Position numbers and translations under genes: made by a program. A DNA stretch of 64,000 nucleotides from NCBI RefSeq assembly GCF_004798585.1, contig NZ_PPXQ01000015.1:100806-164805 (forward strand), in the 5' to 3' direction. Under the pieces are notes generated by a model. The model made no database searches. It was not told the DNA's origin and saw only the letters and a program-made list of their open reading frames with translations. Below, piece by piece: positions 1 through 9,669 of this stretch (position 1 is the first letter of the stretch; each line of letters opens with the position of its first letter). The stretch comes from Massilia sp. Mn16-1_5 (lineage in GTDB: Bacteria > Pseudomonadota > Gammaproteobacteria > Burkholderiales > Burkholderiaceae_D).

Positions 1-1
1 C

Positions 2-259
2 CTGCGCGGCGGCGCCTTCGACGTGTTCGGCCACACCGCCGAGCGCAAGATGGAGCGCGCGCTGATCGTCGAGTATCGCCAGATGATCGACATGCTGCTG
101 CCTGCGCTGAACGGCGCCTCGTATGCGACCGCCGTCGAGCTGGCGAATCTGCCGGAACAGATCCGCGGCTTTGGCCATGTGAAGGAAAAGGCGGTCGAGA
201 ACTTCCGTGCTCGCAAGGCGGAGCTGCTCAGCGGCAACGTCAAAAAACGCGCCGCGTAG
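2..259 (+). CDS. Indolepyruvate:ferredoxin oxidoreductase, C-terminal end (partial)
   Basis: This is the last ~85 residues of a protein that begins before the window. The sequence (LRGGAFDVFGHTAERKMER..., then YATAVELANLPEQIRGFG, then a basic tail) matches the C-terminus of the large fused indolepyruvate:ferredoxin oxidoreductases. In that family this segment follows the 2-oxoacid-binding gamma domain. The family oxidatively decarboxylates aryl- or branched-chain 2-oxoacids to acyl-CoA with ferredoxin as acceptor. Lying directly before icmF, it fits an amino-acid/short acyl-CoA catabolic locus. The family call rests on the C-terminal motif only; the catalytic part cannot be seen. Confidence 0.7.
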   Translation: MRGGAFDVFGHTAERKMERALIVEYRQMIDMLLPALNGASYATAVELANLPEQIRGFGHVKEKAVENFRARKAELLSGNVKKRAA

Positions 260-272
260 ATTTTGACGGTGG

Positions 273-340
273 ACCGCGTGGAGTCAGGACTCCACCCTAC
301 GAATCGCAACGAATCGTAGGGTGGGCTCCGCCCACGCGGT
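273..340. repeat. REP-like extragenic palindrome
   Basis: Nested inverted repeats between two genes. The inner arms 292-306 and 310-324 pair over 15 positions with one mismatch around a 3-nt loop. The outer arms 273-281 and 332-340 pair perfectly (ACCGCGTGG/CCACGCGGT). A competing hairpin, 278-285 with 288-295 (GTGGAGTC/GACTCCAC), can form inside. There is no T-tract, so it is not a classic terminator. The form is that of a dispersed repetitive extragenic palindrome; no second copy was noticed in the window. Confidence 0.6.
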
Positions 341-372
341 CTCACCGGTTGCGCACCCCAACATCCCAAACT

Positions 373-392
373 TGACGTTAACGTTAACGTCA
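373..392. promoter_or_regulatory. Perfect 20-bp palindromic operator candidate upstream of icmF
   Basis: TGACGTTAACGTTAACGTCA is its own reverse complement and contains two overlapping ACGTTAACGT units. It lies 50 bp before the icmF start, where a repressor or activator of an acyl-CoA degradation gene would bind. The ACGT-rich dyad is reminiscent of sites used by MerR-type LiuR or TetR-type regulators of branched-chain/fatty acid catabolism. That link is inference from general similarity. Confidence 0.55.
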
Positions 393-442
393 TATACCGT
401 ACAAATCGAACCTGTCCGCGTCCGATTCCTAGAAGGAACCCC

Positions 443-3400
443 ATGAACGACATCACCACCGCCGCCAAGCTCGAGCTGCCGGAGCAGCCGAAGCTCGCCA
501 ACAAGGTCCGCTTCGTCACCGCCGCCTCGCTGTTCGACGGCCACGATGCCTCGATTAACATCATGCGCCGCATCCTGCAGTCGAACGGCGTCGAAGTCAT
601 CCACCTCGGCCACAACCGCTCGGTCGACGACGTCGTCACCGCGGCCCTGGCCGAAGACGTGCAAGGCATCGCCATCTCCAGCTACCAGGGCGGCCACGTC
701 GAATATTTCAAGTACATGATCGACCTGCTGCGCCAGCGTGGCGGCGCGCATATCAAAGTCTTCGGCGGCGGCGGCGGCGTGATCGTCCCGAGCGAGATCG
801 AAGAACTCCACGCCTACGGCGTCACCCGTATCTTCAGTCCGGAAGACGGCCAGCGCATGGGTCTGGTAGGCATGATCCGCTCGATGATCGAAGCTTGCGA
901 CATCGACCTCTCCCCTTACGCGCCGACCGCGATCGACGCGCTGCGCACGGGCGACATCGCCGAACGCCACCGCCCGCTGGCCCAGTTGATCACGGCCCTC
1001 GAAAACGGCAAAGCGGACCCGGAACTGCGCAAGCAGATCGTCGAAGCGGCCGATACCCTCAAAGTGCCGGCACTCGGCATCACCGGCACCGGCGGCGCCG
1101 GTAAATCCTCGCTGACCGACGAACTGATTCGCCGCATCCGCCTCGACCAGAACGACCGCCTGAACATCGCGGTGATCTCGATCGACCCGTCGCGCCGCAA
1201 GTCGGGCGGCGCCCTGCTGGGCGACCGCATCCGCATGAACGCGATCAATCCGTGGAACGGTCAATCCCGCGTCTTCATGCGTTCGCTGGCCACGCGCGAA
1301 GCGGGCTCCGAGATCTCGCATGCCTTGCCGGACGTGATCGCCGCCTGCAAGGTCGCCGGCTTCGACGTGGTGATCGTCGAGACCTCGGGCATCGGCCAGG
1401 GCGACGCGGCCATCGTGCCGCACGTCGACGCCTCGATGTATGTGATGACCCCGGAATTCGGCGCCGCCTCGCAGCTGGAAAAGATCGACATGCTCGATTT
1501 CGCCGACTTCATCGCGATTAACAAATTCGACCGCAAGGGTGCGCAGGATGCGCTGCGCGACGTCGCGAAGCAGTACCAGCGCAACCGCGAGTTGTGGTCG
1601 CAAAGCCCGGACCAGATGCCGGTGTTCGGCACCCAGGCGTCGCGCTTCAACGACGACGGCGTGACCGCCCTGTACCACGGCCTGCTGCCGAAACTGGCGG
1701 AACTGGGCCTGAAGGTCGAAGCCTCGAAACTGGCCGTGCCGCCGCAGAAGCACTCGAGCGGCAAGAACGTGATCGTGCCGCCGGCCCGCGCCCGTTATCT
1801 GGCCGAGATCGCCGACACCGTGCGCGGCTACCACAAGAACACGAGCAAGCAAGTCAAACTGGCGCGCGAGCGCCAGCAGCTCAGCGAAACCAAGCGCATG
1901 CTGGCCGCGGCGAATCGCGAAGTGGTGCTGGACGACTTGATCACCGAGCGTGAGAACGCGATGGACGGCAACGCGAAGAAGCTGCTCGACATGTGGCCCG
2001 ACATGCAGGCTGCCTACGCCGGCGACGACTATGTCGTCAAAATCCGCGACAAGGAAATTCGCACCAAACTGGTGCAAAAAACCCTGTCCGGCACGACGAT
2101 CCGCAAGGTTGCGCTGCCGAAGTTCGAAGACCACGGCGAAGTGCTGCGCTTCCTGATGCTGGAAAACGTGCCGGGCTCCTTCCCGTTCACGGCCGGCGTG
2201 TTCGCTTTTAAACGCGAAGGCGAAGATCCAACCCGCATGTTCGCCGGCGAAGGCGACGCCTTCCGCACCAATAAGCGCTTCAAGCTCGTCTCGACCGGCA
2301 TGGACGCGAAGCGCCTGTCGACCGCCTTCGACTCCGTCACCCTGTACGGCGCCGACCCGGCCCTGCGTCCCGACATCTACGGCAAGGTCGGCAACTCGGG
2401 CGTCTCGATCGCGACCCTGGACGACATGAAGGTGCTGTACGACGGTTTCGACTTGTGCAGCCCGTCGACCTCGGTCTCGATGACGATCAACGGCCCGGCG
2501 CCGACCATCCTGGCGATGTTCATGAACACCGCCATCGACCAGCAGATCGAAAAGTTCGTTCAAGATAACCACCGCCAGCCGACTGCCGATGAAGCGGCAA
2601 AAATCAAGGAATGGGTGCTGGCCAACGTGCGCGGCACGGTGCAGGCCGACATCCTGAAGGAAGACCAGGGCCAGAATACCTGCATCTTCTCGACCGAGTT
2701 CTCGCTGAAGGTCATGGGCGACATCCAGGAATATTTCGTGCACCACCAGGTCCGCAATTTCTATTCCGTGTCGATCTCGGGCTACCACATCGCCGAAGCC
2801 GGTGCGAACCCGATCTCGCAGCTGGCGTTCACGCTCTCGAACGGTTTTACGTTTGTCGAAGCCTACCTCGCGCGCGGCATGCACATCGACGATTTCGCAC
2901 CGAACCTGTCGTTCTTCTTCTCGAACGGGATGGATCCGGAATACACGGTGCTGGGCCGCGTGGCGCGCCGTATCTGGGCCGTCGCGATGCGCGACAAGTA
3001 CGGCGCCAACGACCGCTCGCAGAAGCTGAAGTACCACATCCAGACTTCGGGCCGCTCGCTGCACGCGCAGGAAATCGACTTCAACGACATCCGCACCACG
3101 CTGCAAGCGCTGATCGCGATCTACGACAACTGCAACTCGCTGCACACCAACGCCTACGACGAAGCGATCACCACGCCGACCGACGAATCCGTCCGGCGCG
3201 CGCTTGCGATCCAGCTGATCATCAACCGCGAGTGGGGCCTGGCCAAGAACGAGAACCCGAACCAGGGCTCGTTCATCATGGACGAACTGACGGACCTGGT
3301 CGAAGAAGCGGTGCTGCAGGAATTCGAGCGCATCGCCGAGCGCGGCGGCGTGCTGGGCGCGATGGAAACCGGCTACCAGCGCGGCAAGATCCAGGAAGAG

Positions 3401-3730
3401 TCGATGCTCTACGAGCACAAGAAGCACGACGGCTCGCTGCCGATCATCGGCGTGAACACCTTCCGCAACCCGAAGGGCGCGGAAGCCCCGGCGACGATCG
3501 AACTGGCCCGTTCCACCGACGACGAAAAGCAGTCGCAGCTGACGCGCCTGGAAGCCTTCCACAGCCGCCACGCCGCCGAGGCGCCAGCCGCCCTGGCCGC
3601 CCTGCAGCAGGCTGCGATCGACAACCAGAACGTATTCGACAAGCTGATGGACGCCGTGCGCGTCTGCTCGCTGGGCCAGATCACCACGGCCCTGTTCGAA
3701 GTGGGTGGGCAGTACCGCCGCAATATGTAA
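443..3730 (+). CDS. icmF: Fused isobutyryl-CoA mutase/G-protein chaperone IcmF
   Basis: Coenzyme B12-dependent acyl-CoA mutase (isobutyryl-CoA/n-butyryl-CoA, in some homologues isovaleryl/pivalyl-CoA) fused to its own GTPase chaperone; 1095 aa, the usual length. Domains in order: N-terminal B12-binding Rossmann fold (~20-150) with the cobalt-ligating DGHDAS motif (His34); a MeaB-like GTPase (~205-420) with P-loop GTGGAGKSS near residue 216; a linker; and the TIM-barrel substrate domain (~560-1095). An AAGGAA ribosome-binding site at 433-438 supports the start. It follows the oxidoreductase remnant and the palindromic operator. Nothing is missing; substrate preference cannot be read here. Confidence 0.95.
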   Translation: MNDITTAAKLELPEQPKLANKVRFVTAASLFDGHDASINIMRRILQSNGVEVIHLGHNRSVDDVVTAALAEDVQGIAISSYQGGHVEYFKYMIDLLRQRGGAHIKVFGGGGGVIVPSEIEELHAYGVTRIFSPEDGQRMGLVGMIRSMIEACDIDLSPYAPTAIDALRTGDIAERHRPLAQLITALENGKADPELRKQIVEAADTLKVPALGITGTGGAGKSSLTDELIRRIRLDQNDRLNIAVISIDPSRRKSGGALLGDRIRMNAINPWNGQSRVFMRSLATREAGSEISHALPDVIAACKVAGFDVVIVETSGIGQGDAAIVPHVDASMYVMTPEFGAASQLEKIDMLDFADFIAINKFDRKGAQDALRDVAKQYQRNRELWSQSPDQMPVFGTQASRFNDDGVTALYHGLLPKLAELGLKVEASKLAVPPQKHSSGKNVIVPPARARYLAEIADTVRGYHKNTSKQVKLARERQQLSETKRMLAAANREVVLDDLITERENAMDGNAKKLLDMWPDMQAAYAGDDYVVKIRDKEIRTKLVQKTLSGTTIRKVALPKFEDHGEVLRFLMLENVPGSFPFTAGVFAFKREGEDPTRMFAGEGDAFRTNKRFKLVSTGMDAKRLSTAFDSVTLYGADPALRPDIYGKVGNSGVSIATLDDMKVLYDGFDLCSPSTSVSMTINGPAPTILAMFMNTAIDQQIEKFVQDNHRQPTADEAAKIKEWVLANVRGTVQADILKEDQGQNTCIFSTEFSLKVMGDIQEYFVHHQVRNFYSVSISGYHIAEAGANPISQLAFTLSNGFTFVEAYLARGMHIDDFAPNLSFFFSNGMDPEYTVLGRVARRIWAVAMRDKYGANDRSQKLKYHIQTSGRSLHAQEIDFNDIRTTLQALIAIYDNCNSLHTNAYDEAITTPTDESVRRALAIQLIINREWGLAKNENPNQGSFIMDELTDLVEEAVLQEFERIAERGGVLGAMETGYQRGKIQEESMLYEHKKHDGSLPIIGVNTFRNPKGAEAPATIELARSTDDEKQSQLTRLEAFHSRHAAEAPAALAALQQAAIDNQNVFDKLMDAVRVCSLGQITTALFEVGGQYRRNM

Positions 3731-3768
3731 TGGTTGCGCAGCCGTCTGTCCCGGCGGCGCCGAGCAGT

Positions 3769-3806
3769 CCCTCCGCAAGGCCATTGCTTGCGGAGGGATT
3801 TTTTTT
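3769..3806 (+). terminator. Rho-independent terminator of icmF
   Basis: Perfect 11-bp stem (CCCTCCGCAAG, 3769-3779, with CTTGCGGAGGG, 3787-3797), a 7-nt loop, then A and eight T residues. It sits 39 bp after the icmF stop. Confidence 0.92.
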
Positions 3807-3818
3807 GCCACCGGCTCG

Positions 3819-4337
3819 TCAGTCCAGCAGTGCCAGCATCCTGCGCCCCAGTAATGCACCATCGGCCGTCAGGGACGCCGCCTGCGGGTCGACCGCGTTC
3901 CAGAGGAGCAGCGGCGAGCCGCCCTGGCGCAGGCGTTCCACCCCCGCAGCGTCGATTCGCTGGTCGAGCACGATTACGCCATCGGCGCCGCGCACTGCCG
4001 CGGTGTCGAGCAATGCGCGCACACCGAGTATCACCGCATAGCCTGCTCCCGTCAGCACTTCCGCGATCCCGCCAAGCAGGGCCAGCGAGGCGGGCTGCAT
4101 CTCCAGCACCACGGCCACCGTATTGCTGCGGCCCAGGCGCAGATTGCGCGCGCTGACATTCATGCGGTATCCCTGTTCGCTGGCGATACGGCGCACTTTG
4201 TCGCGGGTCTGGTCGGTCACAAGCGGGCTGTTGCGCAAGGCACGCGATACCGTAATCGGGGACACGCCTGCCAGCACGGCTAGGTCCTCCATCGTGATGC
4301 CGGCGCCACTCTTACGGTGAGTTTTCTCGGTGTTCAT
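3819..4337 (-). CDS. LacI-family regulator, truncated after the first ligand-binding subdomain
   Basis: The first ~60 residues are a typical LacI DNA-binding region: a helix-turn-helix with AGVSPITVSRALRN, then the hinge helix region YRMNVSARNLRLGRSNTV. The remainder resembles only the N-terminal half of the periplasmic-binding-protein-like sensor (GADGVIVLDQRIDAAG, then GALLGRRML) and stops at residue 172. Full-length relatives are ~330-350 aa. The sensor half also looks compressed. No frame-shifted continuation was found downstream, because the icmF terminator begins right there. It is either a decayed regulator or a short DNA-binding protein. It could repress a nearby gene, but the target is unknown. 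Confidence 0.75.
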   Translation of the reverse strand: MNTEKTHRKSGAGITMEDLAVLAGVSPITVSRALRNSPLVTDQTRDKVRRIASEQGYRMNVSARNLRLGRSNTVAVVLEMQPASLALLGGIAEVLTGAGYAVILGVRALLDTAAVRGADGVIVLDQRIDAAGVERLRQGGSPLLLWNAVDPQAASLTADGALLGRRMLALLD

Positions 4338-4441
4338 TGCTATCTGCGGTGAGGAAGTCGGCTCTGCCTCAAATTATGACAGATCCCCAAATCGTCCCGA
4401 CCACGCCTACAATGGCAGCACGCCCATCCACGGAGCCCCGC

Positions 4442-4753
4442 ATGCCGATCAAGCCGGAAGAACTCGCCGCCCTGATGCGCGAAGTCGAACTGGAAGACCC
4501 GATCGATTTTGCTGATTTACCCTTCCCGGAAGACGATCTGCGCGCGCTGGTGGCGAACCACTTGTGCGAGATGGCCGGCGCGATGGAAAACTTCAGCACT
4601 GAAGACCGCCTGATGACCCTGCTCGCCGTCTCGGCCAAGCTGGTGCTCGAGAACCTCGTCCTGCATGTCCAGTTGCTACGCCGCCACGGCCTGCCCGTCG
4701 GCGAGAACGTCGAAGCCCTTCTCAGCCGCCTGCGCAAGGGCGATGAGGGGTAA
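4442..4753 (+). CDS. Small acidic protein of unknown function
   Basis: A 103-aa protein starting MPIKPEELAALM. It is acidic at the N-terminus and then strongly helical (LVANHLCEMAGAMENF..., then LAVSAKLVLENLVLHVQLL). It has no signal peptide or membrane segment. The start at 4442 was preferred over an upstream in-frame ATG at 4337, because the extension would overlap the LacI start and is low in coding character. I do not recognise a family. Its position between a truncated regulator and prsT gives no functional hint. Confidence 0.65.
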   Translation: MPIKPEELAALMREVELEDPIDFADLPFPEDDLRALVANHLCEMAGAMENFSTEDRLMTLLAVSAKLVLENLVLHVQLLRRHGLPVGENVEALLSRLRKGDEG

Positions 4754-4988
4754 TCCCGTAAGCAGCCTCTGGTATCGGGCCCGGCAAAGGCGCACAATCA
4801 GGCACACAGGCGGGCGTCCGACCTGCCACGCCGGCTCGACCAGCGCTTAGTACCAATAGGAAATCGCCCGTCTACAACGGTAGCCGGATTGTGCGGTAAT
4901 TAATCTGTTCCTTGAGGTATTATTGTTGACTAGGAAACTTGTCGTCCGGTGTCCCGGGCGGCATCAGCATGTCCAACCAGAGGAAGCC

Positions 4989-7757
4989 ATGTCCCGAAAC
5001 AAGATGAAATTCACCACCGCAGTCGTTTCCGGTGCGCTCCTGCTTGGCGGTTTGAGCGCTTGCAACCGTGACCAATCGACTGCGAGCCTGCTGGCCGAAG
5101 CCAAGCAATACGAACAGAAGGGCGACCAGAAAGCGGCCCTGATCCAGCTGAAGAATGCGGTAGCGAAGAGTCCGGAAGACGCCGAAGCGCGCATCCAGCT
5201 CGGTAACCTGTACCTGGAAACGGGCGACGCCGTGTCGGCCGAGAAAGAATTGCGCAAGGCGGCCAGCCTGGGCCTGGCGCCCGAACGCAACCTGCCGCTG
5301 CTGGCGCAAGCCCTGCTGGCCCAAGGCAAGGCCAAGGAAGTGCTGGATGCGATCAAGCCGGAACTGGCTGCCAAGTCGGCGCCCCTGACCGCGCTACGCG
5401 GCGAAGCCCTGCTCGCCAGCGGCGACACCGACGCCGCCAAGGCCGCCTTCGACGCGGCGCTGGCCATCGATCCGGCCAGCGGCGCCGCCCTCACCGGCCT
5501 GGCGCGTCACGCCCTGATGAAGAACGACGTCGCGACGGCCCAGCGCTACGGCGCCGACGCCATTGCGAAAGACGGCAAGAATCCGGACGTCTGGATGTTC
5601 CAGGGCGGCCTGCTGCGCGGTCTGGAAAAACCCGACGAGGCGCTCGCCGCCTACGACAAGGTACTCTCCCTGCGTCCGCATGACCGCAACGCGAACCTGG
5701 AAAAGGCCTACATCCTCGTCAACCAGAAAAAGTATACCGCCGCGCGCACCGAGATCGAGGCCGCCAAGAAGGCCGCGCCGGGCAGCCTGCTGGTCACCTA
5801 CGGCCAGGCCCTGCTCGACTACAGTGAAGGCAAGAACAAGGAGGCACGCGATGCGCTGCAGCGCATCCTGAAAAGCGCTCCGAACCACATGCCGAGCGTC
5901 CTGCTGGCCGGCGCCGTCGACCTGAACCTCGACTTGCCCGAACAGGCGCAGATGCACCTGCGTAAATACCTGGAAGCCGAGCCGAACAACGTCTACGCGC
6001 GCAAGCTGATGGCGCAGGCCATGCTGAAGAGCCAGCAGCCGAACGATGCCGCCGCCACGCTGGCGCCGACCCTGAACGACACCAAGGATCCGCAGCTGCT
6101 GGCCCTGGCCGGCGAGTCCTACATGCAGGCCGGGAACTTCGCCAAGGCGACGTCCTACCTCGAGAAAGCGGTCCAGCTGGCGCCGGACGTGGCCGTGCTG
6201 CGCACCTCGCTCGGCATGGCGCGCCTGCAGCAAGGCGATACCGCCAAGGGCATCGCCGAACTGGAACGCGCCACCGAGCTCGATCCGAAATCGGACCGTG
6301 CGCTGACGGCGCTGACGCAAGCCGAAATCAAGCTCAAGCACTTCGACAAGGCCATGGCCGCCGTCAACAAGCTCGAGACGCTGAAACCGGACGATCCGCA
6401 AACCTACAACCTGAAGGCAACCGTGCTGCTGGCCAAGGGTGACGTCCCGGCCGCCCGCGGCGCCTTCGAGAAGGCCTTGGAGGTCAAGCCGACCTTCTTC
6501 CCGGCGGCCGCCAACCTGGCCAAGCTCGACGTGATGGAGAAGAAGCCGGAAGTCGCCCGCAAGCGCTTCGAGGCGATCCTGGAAAAGGACAAGAAGAACT
6601 TCGGCGCCATGGGCGCGCTGGCCGAACTGGCGATGCTGGAGAAGCGTCCCGAGGAAGCCACCACCTGGCTGGAAAAGGCGCAGGCCGAGAACCCGGATGC
6701 GATCGCGCCGGTGCTCAAGCTGGGCAACCACTATCTCGCCACCAAGCAGGAAAAGAAGGCGCTGACGCTGGCCCGTAAATTCCAGGCCGCGAACCCGTCG
6801 AATTCCGAGCTGATGGACTTGCTGGGCCAGGCGCAGCTGGCCAATGACGATGCCCAGGGCGCGCTCGACAGCTACAGCAAGCTGGTCAACATCGTGCCGA
6901 AATCGGCGCTGGCGCAGATGCGCCTGGCGGACGCGCAAAGCAAGCTGAAGAACGACGCCGGCGCCGCCGAGTCGCTCAAGCGCGCCAGCGCCCTGCAGCC
7001 GAACCTGCTGCAGGCACGTGTGGCGCAGGTCGGCGTGGCGATGCGCCGCGGCCGCAACGACGAGGCTCTGGCGATGATCCGCCAGCTGCAGCAGGATATC
7101 CCGGGTTCGCCGGTCGGCTTCCTGATGGAAGGCGACCTGCACCAGTCGCAGAAAAAGCCGGCGCTGGCCGCGGCCGCCTACGACAAGGCCTTTGCCATCA
7201 CCAAGTCGGGCGCGGTCCTGCTGCGCACCGCCCAGGCCCTGCGCCAGTCGGGCAAGGAAGCCGAAGCGCGCCAGCGCGTGCTCCAGTATGCAAAGGCGCA
7301 TCCGGAAGACCTGGGGGTGGCGATGTACGTGGCCGAATCGCACCTGGCGGCGAAGGAATACAAGCCGGCGGCAGTGCTGCTGGAAGACATCGTCAAGCGC
7401 GCACCCAACAACGGCGCGGCGCTGAACAACCTGGCCTACGCCTACCAGCAAACCAAGGATCCGCGCGCGCTGGCGACGGCCGAACAGGCGTTCAAGGTCG
7501 CCGGCGACAATGCCTCGGTGATGGACACGCTGGGCTGGATGCTGGTCGAACAGGGCAATACGCAGCGTGGCCTGCCGCTGCTGCAAAAAGCGGCGGCGGG
7601 CGCGCCGACCTTGCCGGAAGTGCGCTATCACCTGGCGGTGGCATTGAATAAATCGGGCGACAAGGCCGGCGCGCGCAAGGAACTCGAAAGCCTGCTCGCG
7701 CAAAACCAGCCATTCGCCCAGCAGGAGGAAGCCCGTTCGTTGCTAAAAACCTTATAA
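4989..7757 (+). CDS. prsT: PEP-CTERM system TPR-repeat lipoprotein PrsT
   Basis: A 922-aa protein with a lipoprotein signal (lipobox LSAC, Cys25) followed by about two dozen tetratricopeptide repeats covering the rest of the chain (recurring pattern of A..L...P.....A...L..). Length and layout match PrsT, the TPR lipoprotein that co-occurs with exosortase A and the PrsK/PrsR two-component pair, both present at 53.6-57.1 kb. It is probably anchored at the envelope as a protein-interaction scaffold in exopolysaccharide or PEP-CTERM export; the exact role is unknown. The start at 4989 has GAGGAAG just upstream. The next gene is 129 bp downstream. Confidence 0.9.
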   Translation: MSRNKMKFTTAVVSGALLLGGLSACNRDQSTASLLAEAKQYEQKGDQKAALIQLKNAVAKSPEDAEARIQLGNLYLETGDAVSAEKELRKAASLGLAPERNLPLLAQALLAQGKAKEVLDAIKPELAAKSAPLTALRGEALLASGDTDAAKAAFDAALAIDPASGAALTGLARHALMKNDVATAQRYGADAIAKDGKNPDVWMFQGGLLRGLEKPDEALAAYDKVLSLRPHDRNANLEKAYILVNQKKYTAARTEIEAAKKAAPGSLLVTYGQALLDYSEGKNKEARDALQRILKSAPNHMPSVLLAGAVDLNLDLPEQAQMHLRKYLEAEPNNVYARKLMAQAMLKSQQPNDAAATLAPTLNDTKDPQLLALAGESYMQAGNFAKATSYLEKAVQLAPDVAVLRTSLGMARLQQGDTAKGIAELERATELDPKSDRALTALTQAEIKLKHFDKAMAAVNKLETLKPDDPQTYNLKATVLLAKGDVPAARGAFEKALEVKPTFFPAAANLAKLDVMEKKPEVARKRFEAILEKDKKNFGAMGALAELAMLEKRPEEATTWLEKAQAENPDAIAPVLKLGNHYLATKQEKKALTLARKFQAANPSNSELMDLLGQAQLANDDAQGALDSYSKLVNIVPKSALAQMRLADAQSKLKNDAGAAESLKRASALQPNLLQARVAQVGVAMRRGRNDEALAMIRQLQQDIPGSPVGFLMEGDLHQSQKKPALAAAAYDKAFAITKSGAVLLRTAQALRQSGKEAEARQRVLQYAKAHPEDLGVAMYVAESHLAAKEYKPAAVLLEDIVKRAPNNGAALNNLAYAYQQTKDPRALATAEQAFKVAGDNASVMDTLGWMLVEQGNTQRGLPLLQKAAAGAPTLPEVRYHLAVALNKSGDKAGARKELESLLAQNQPFAQQEEARSLLKTL

Positions 7758-7792
7758 CGGTCTAGTATTTCAGCTAAATAAAAACCAACAGC

Positions 7793-7825
7793 ACCGCGCT
7801 TTTCGCCCCGGCGGCAAAGCGCGGT
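7793..7825 (+). other. Stable intergenic hairpin between prsT and the acyltransferase gene
   Basis: A perfect 10-bp stem, ACCGCGCTTT (7793-7802) with AAAGCGCGGT (7816-7825), and a 13-nt GC-rich loop. There is no T-run after it, so it is a poor intrinsic terminator. It may be an mRNA-processing or attenuation structure 61 bp before the next start. Confidence 0.5.
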
Positions 7826-7886
7826 ACGGCATCAAAATGAATGCACTGCCCTTGCGGCGGTGCTTCAAAACCCGAGGTATCCTGCG

Positions 7887-8660
7887 ATGACGAATCCCGA
7901 TGAGGTAGAGGAACTGGACGAGCGTACCATCGAATTTCTATCGAACGCTCATGTGTCAGAGGATCGCGATAATATAACGAACTCAGAACTAGAGGATGTT
8001 ATCGTGAACCAAGATTCATATGGAATCCGGCTTACCGATACGGCAAAAGGACGCAATAAGGCCAGCATGCTGGTCAACAAGATGTATGCTTGGCGCGGCT
8101 ATGCTGGCACGCACCAGTTCAGCGACGATCCCAATCGCATCACTCTTACCGCCACCGACAAAGGCGAAGTGGTAGGCACCCTGACGCTCGGTATCGATTC
8201 GCCCATTGGCCTGATGGCCGACCAGATCTTCAAGGAAGAACTCGACGTGCACCGTGCGCGCGGCGCCAAGCTCTGTGAATTCACCAAGCTTGCCTTCGAC
8301 CCGACGGTACGCTCGAAAACTTCGCTCGCCAACCTGTTTCACCTGGCCGTCATTTACGCCCGCGATATCCACGACTGCACCGATATCGTTATCGAAGTCA
8401 ATCCGCGCCACCGCCGCTTTTACGAGCATATGCTGGGATTCAAGCGCGAAGGCGATTTGAAGGACAATCCGCGCGTGAATGCGCCGGCTTATCTGCTGCG
8501 CATCGAGCTAGCGTATGTCACCGAGCAGATTCAAAAGCATGGCGGTACCTTCAGCGAGACGTCGACAGAACGTTCGTTCTATCCGTATTTCTTCTCCCCG
8601 CGTGAAGAGCAGGGTATTATCAATCGCCTGCGCCGCATCGACGAACACCAGGCGGCGTAA
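7887..8660 (+). CDS. FeeM-like N-acyl amino acid synthase (PEP-CTERM/exosortase-associated acyltransferase)
   Basis: A 257-aa protein of the GNAT-fold autoinducer-synthase-like group that includes FeeM, which joins an acyl group (from acyl-ACP in characterised members) to an amino acid. Recognisable segments are the acyltransferase strand TDKGEVVGTLTLGIDS, the CEFTKLAFDP stretch, and IVIEVNPRHRRFYEHMLGF near residues 170-190, typical of the exosortase-associated subfamily. An acidic ~40-aa N-terminal extension precedes the fold. GAGG at 7874-7877 sets the start. It lies 118 bp before a ThiF homologue and a nitroreductase. The product is unknown; N-acyl amino acid synthesis is inferred from the family. 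Confidence 0.82.
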   Translation: MTNPDEVEELDERTIEFLSNAHVSEDRDNITNSELEDVIVNQDSYGIRLTDTAKGRNKASMLVNKMYAWRGYAGTHQFSDDPNRITLTATDKGEVVGTLTLGIDSPIGLMADQIFKEELDVHRARGAKLCEFTKLAFDPTVRSKTSLANLFHLAVIYARDIHDCTDIVIEVNPRHRRFYEHMLGFKREGDLKDNPRVNAPAYLLRIELAYVTEQIQKHGGTFSETSTERSFYPYFFSPREEQGIINRLRRIDEHQAA

Positions 8661-8778
8661 TCCGCCGTATCGTTCCCGCCTGTTTTATCGAGACAGCGCC
8701 GCCATGGCGCTGCCTGTTTTCGCTATCCCGGCTTCATTCTTCTCCCCGTTTTCATTTTTTCGTCTACCGTTCCCGCAC

Positions 8779-9669
8779 ATGACCACCAATCCTTTCCGCT
8801 ATGAGCAGGCTTTTTCCCGAAACATTGGCTGGGTCACGCGTGAGGAGCAGGCGCTGCTGCGCACCAAGCGGGTGGCGATCGCGGGCGGCGGCGGGGTCGG
8901 CGGCGTGCACGCGCTGACCCTGGCGCGCCTGGGCGTGACGAAATTCCGCATTGCCGACTTCGACACCTTCGACGTTCCGAATTTCAACCGCCAGGTCGGC
9001 GCCATGGTCTCGACCCTGGGCGAGCCGAAGGTCGCGGTGATCCGCCGCATGCTGCTCGACATCAATCCGGAATGCGAAGTCGAGATGTTCGAGCAGGGTA
9101 TCAACGATGCCAACTTGCATGCCTTCCTTGAAGGCACCGACATGTATGTCGACGCGCTCGACTTTTTCGCCTTCGACATCCGCCAGAAGACCTTCGCCCT
9201 GTGCGCCCGGCTCGGCATTCCCGCCAGCACCGTGGCGCCGCTGGGCATGGGCGCGGCGCTGCTGAACTTCCTGCCGGGCCAGATGACTTTCGAAGAGTAT
9301 TTCCAGTGGGGCAATTTGCCGGAAACGGACAAGGCCGTCCACTTCGTGGTCGGGCTGGCGCCTGCCGGCCTGCACCGTCCGTATCTGGTCGTGCCGGAAG
9401 CGGTGAATTTCGTCGAACGCCGCGGTCCCTCGACCATCATGGCCTGCCAGCTGTGCGCCGGTGTGATGGGTACCGAAGCCCTGAAGATCCTGCTGGGGCG
9501 CGGGCGCGTGCTGGCGGCGCCCTGGGGCATCCAGTTCGACGCCTACCGCAACAAGCTGGTGCGTACCTGGCGTCCGGGCGGAAATAAAAATCCCCTGCAC
9601 CGCCTGATGATCAAGATCGGCAAGAAGCAGCTGGCCAAGGACCTGGCCGCCGCGGGAGCGACAGCATGA
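8779..9669 (+). CDS. ThiF/E1-like adenylyltransferase
   Basis: A 296-aa member of the ThiF/MoeB/E1 superfamily, which activates a carboxylate (often a protein or peptide C-terminus) as an acyl-adenylate. Visible parts are the nucleotide-binding loop GGGGVGG (36-42) and the signature ADFDTFDVPNFNRQ (59-72), with Arg71 and Lys84 in the positions used for ATP binding. Paired CxxC zinc motifs are absent; the only cysteine pair is in MACQLCAG near residue 220. The gene overlaps the nitroreductase start by 4 bp (ATGA), so they are translationally coupled. ThiF plus nitroreductase also occurs as a single fused protein in mycobacteria (Rv1355c/MoeY type), supporting joint action. The substrate is unknown. 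Confidence 0.85.
   Translation: MTTNPFRYEQAFSRNIGWVTREEQALLRTKRVAIAGGGGVGGVHALTLARLGVTKFRIADFDTFDVPNFNRQVGAMVSTLGEPKVAVIRRMLLDINPECEVEMFEQGINDANLHAFLEGTDMYVDALDFFAFDIRQKTFALCARLGIPASTVAPLGMGAALLNFLPGQMTFEEYFQWGNLPETDKAVHFVVGLAPAGLHRPYLVVPEAVNFVERRGPSTIMACQLCAGVMGTEALKILLGRGRVLAAPWGIQFDAYRNKLVRTWRPGGNKNPLHRLMIKIGKKQLAKDLAAAGATA

Noticed and set aside
284..3862. Very long minus-strand open frame opposite icmF
   Set aside because: Mirror of a high-GC codon pattern; the plus strand encodes a full IcmF, and the antisense translation (repetitive V/R/D/H) resembles no protein.
5394..7703. 769-aa minus-strand open frame opposite prsT
   Set aside because: Antisense shadow of the TPR repeats, rich in RR/QQ/GG, with no ribosome-binding site.
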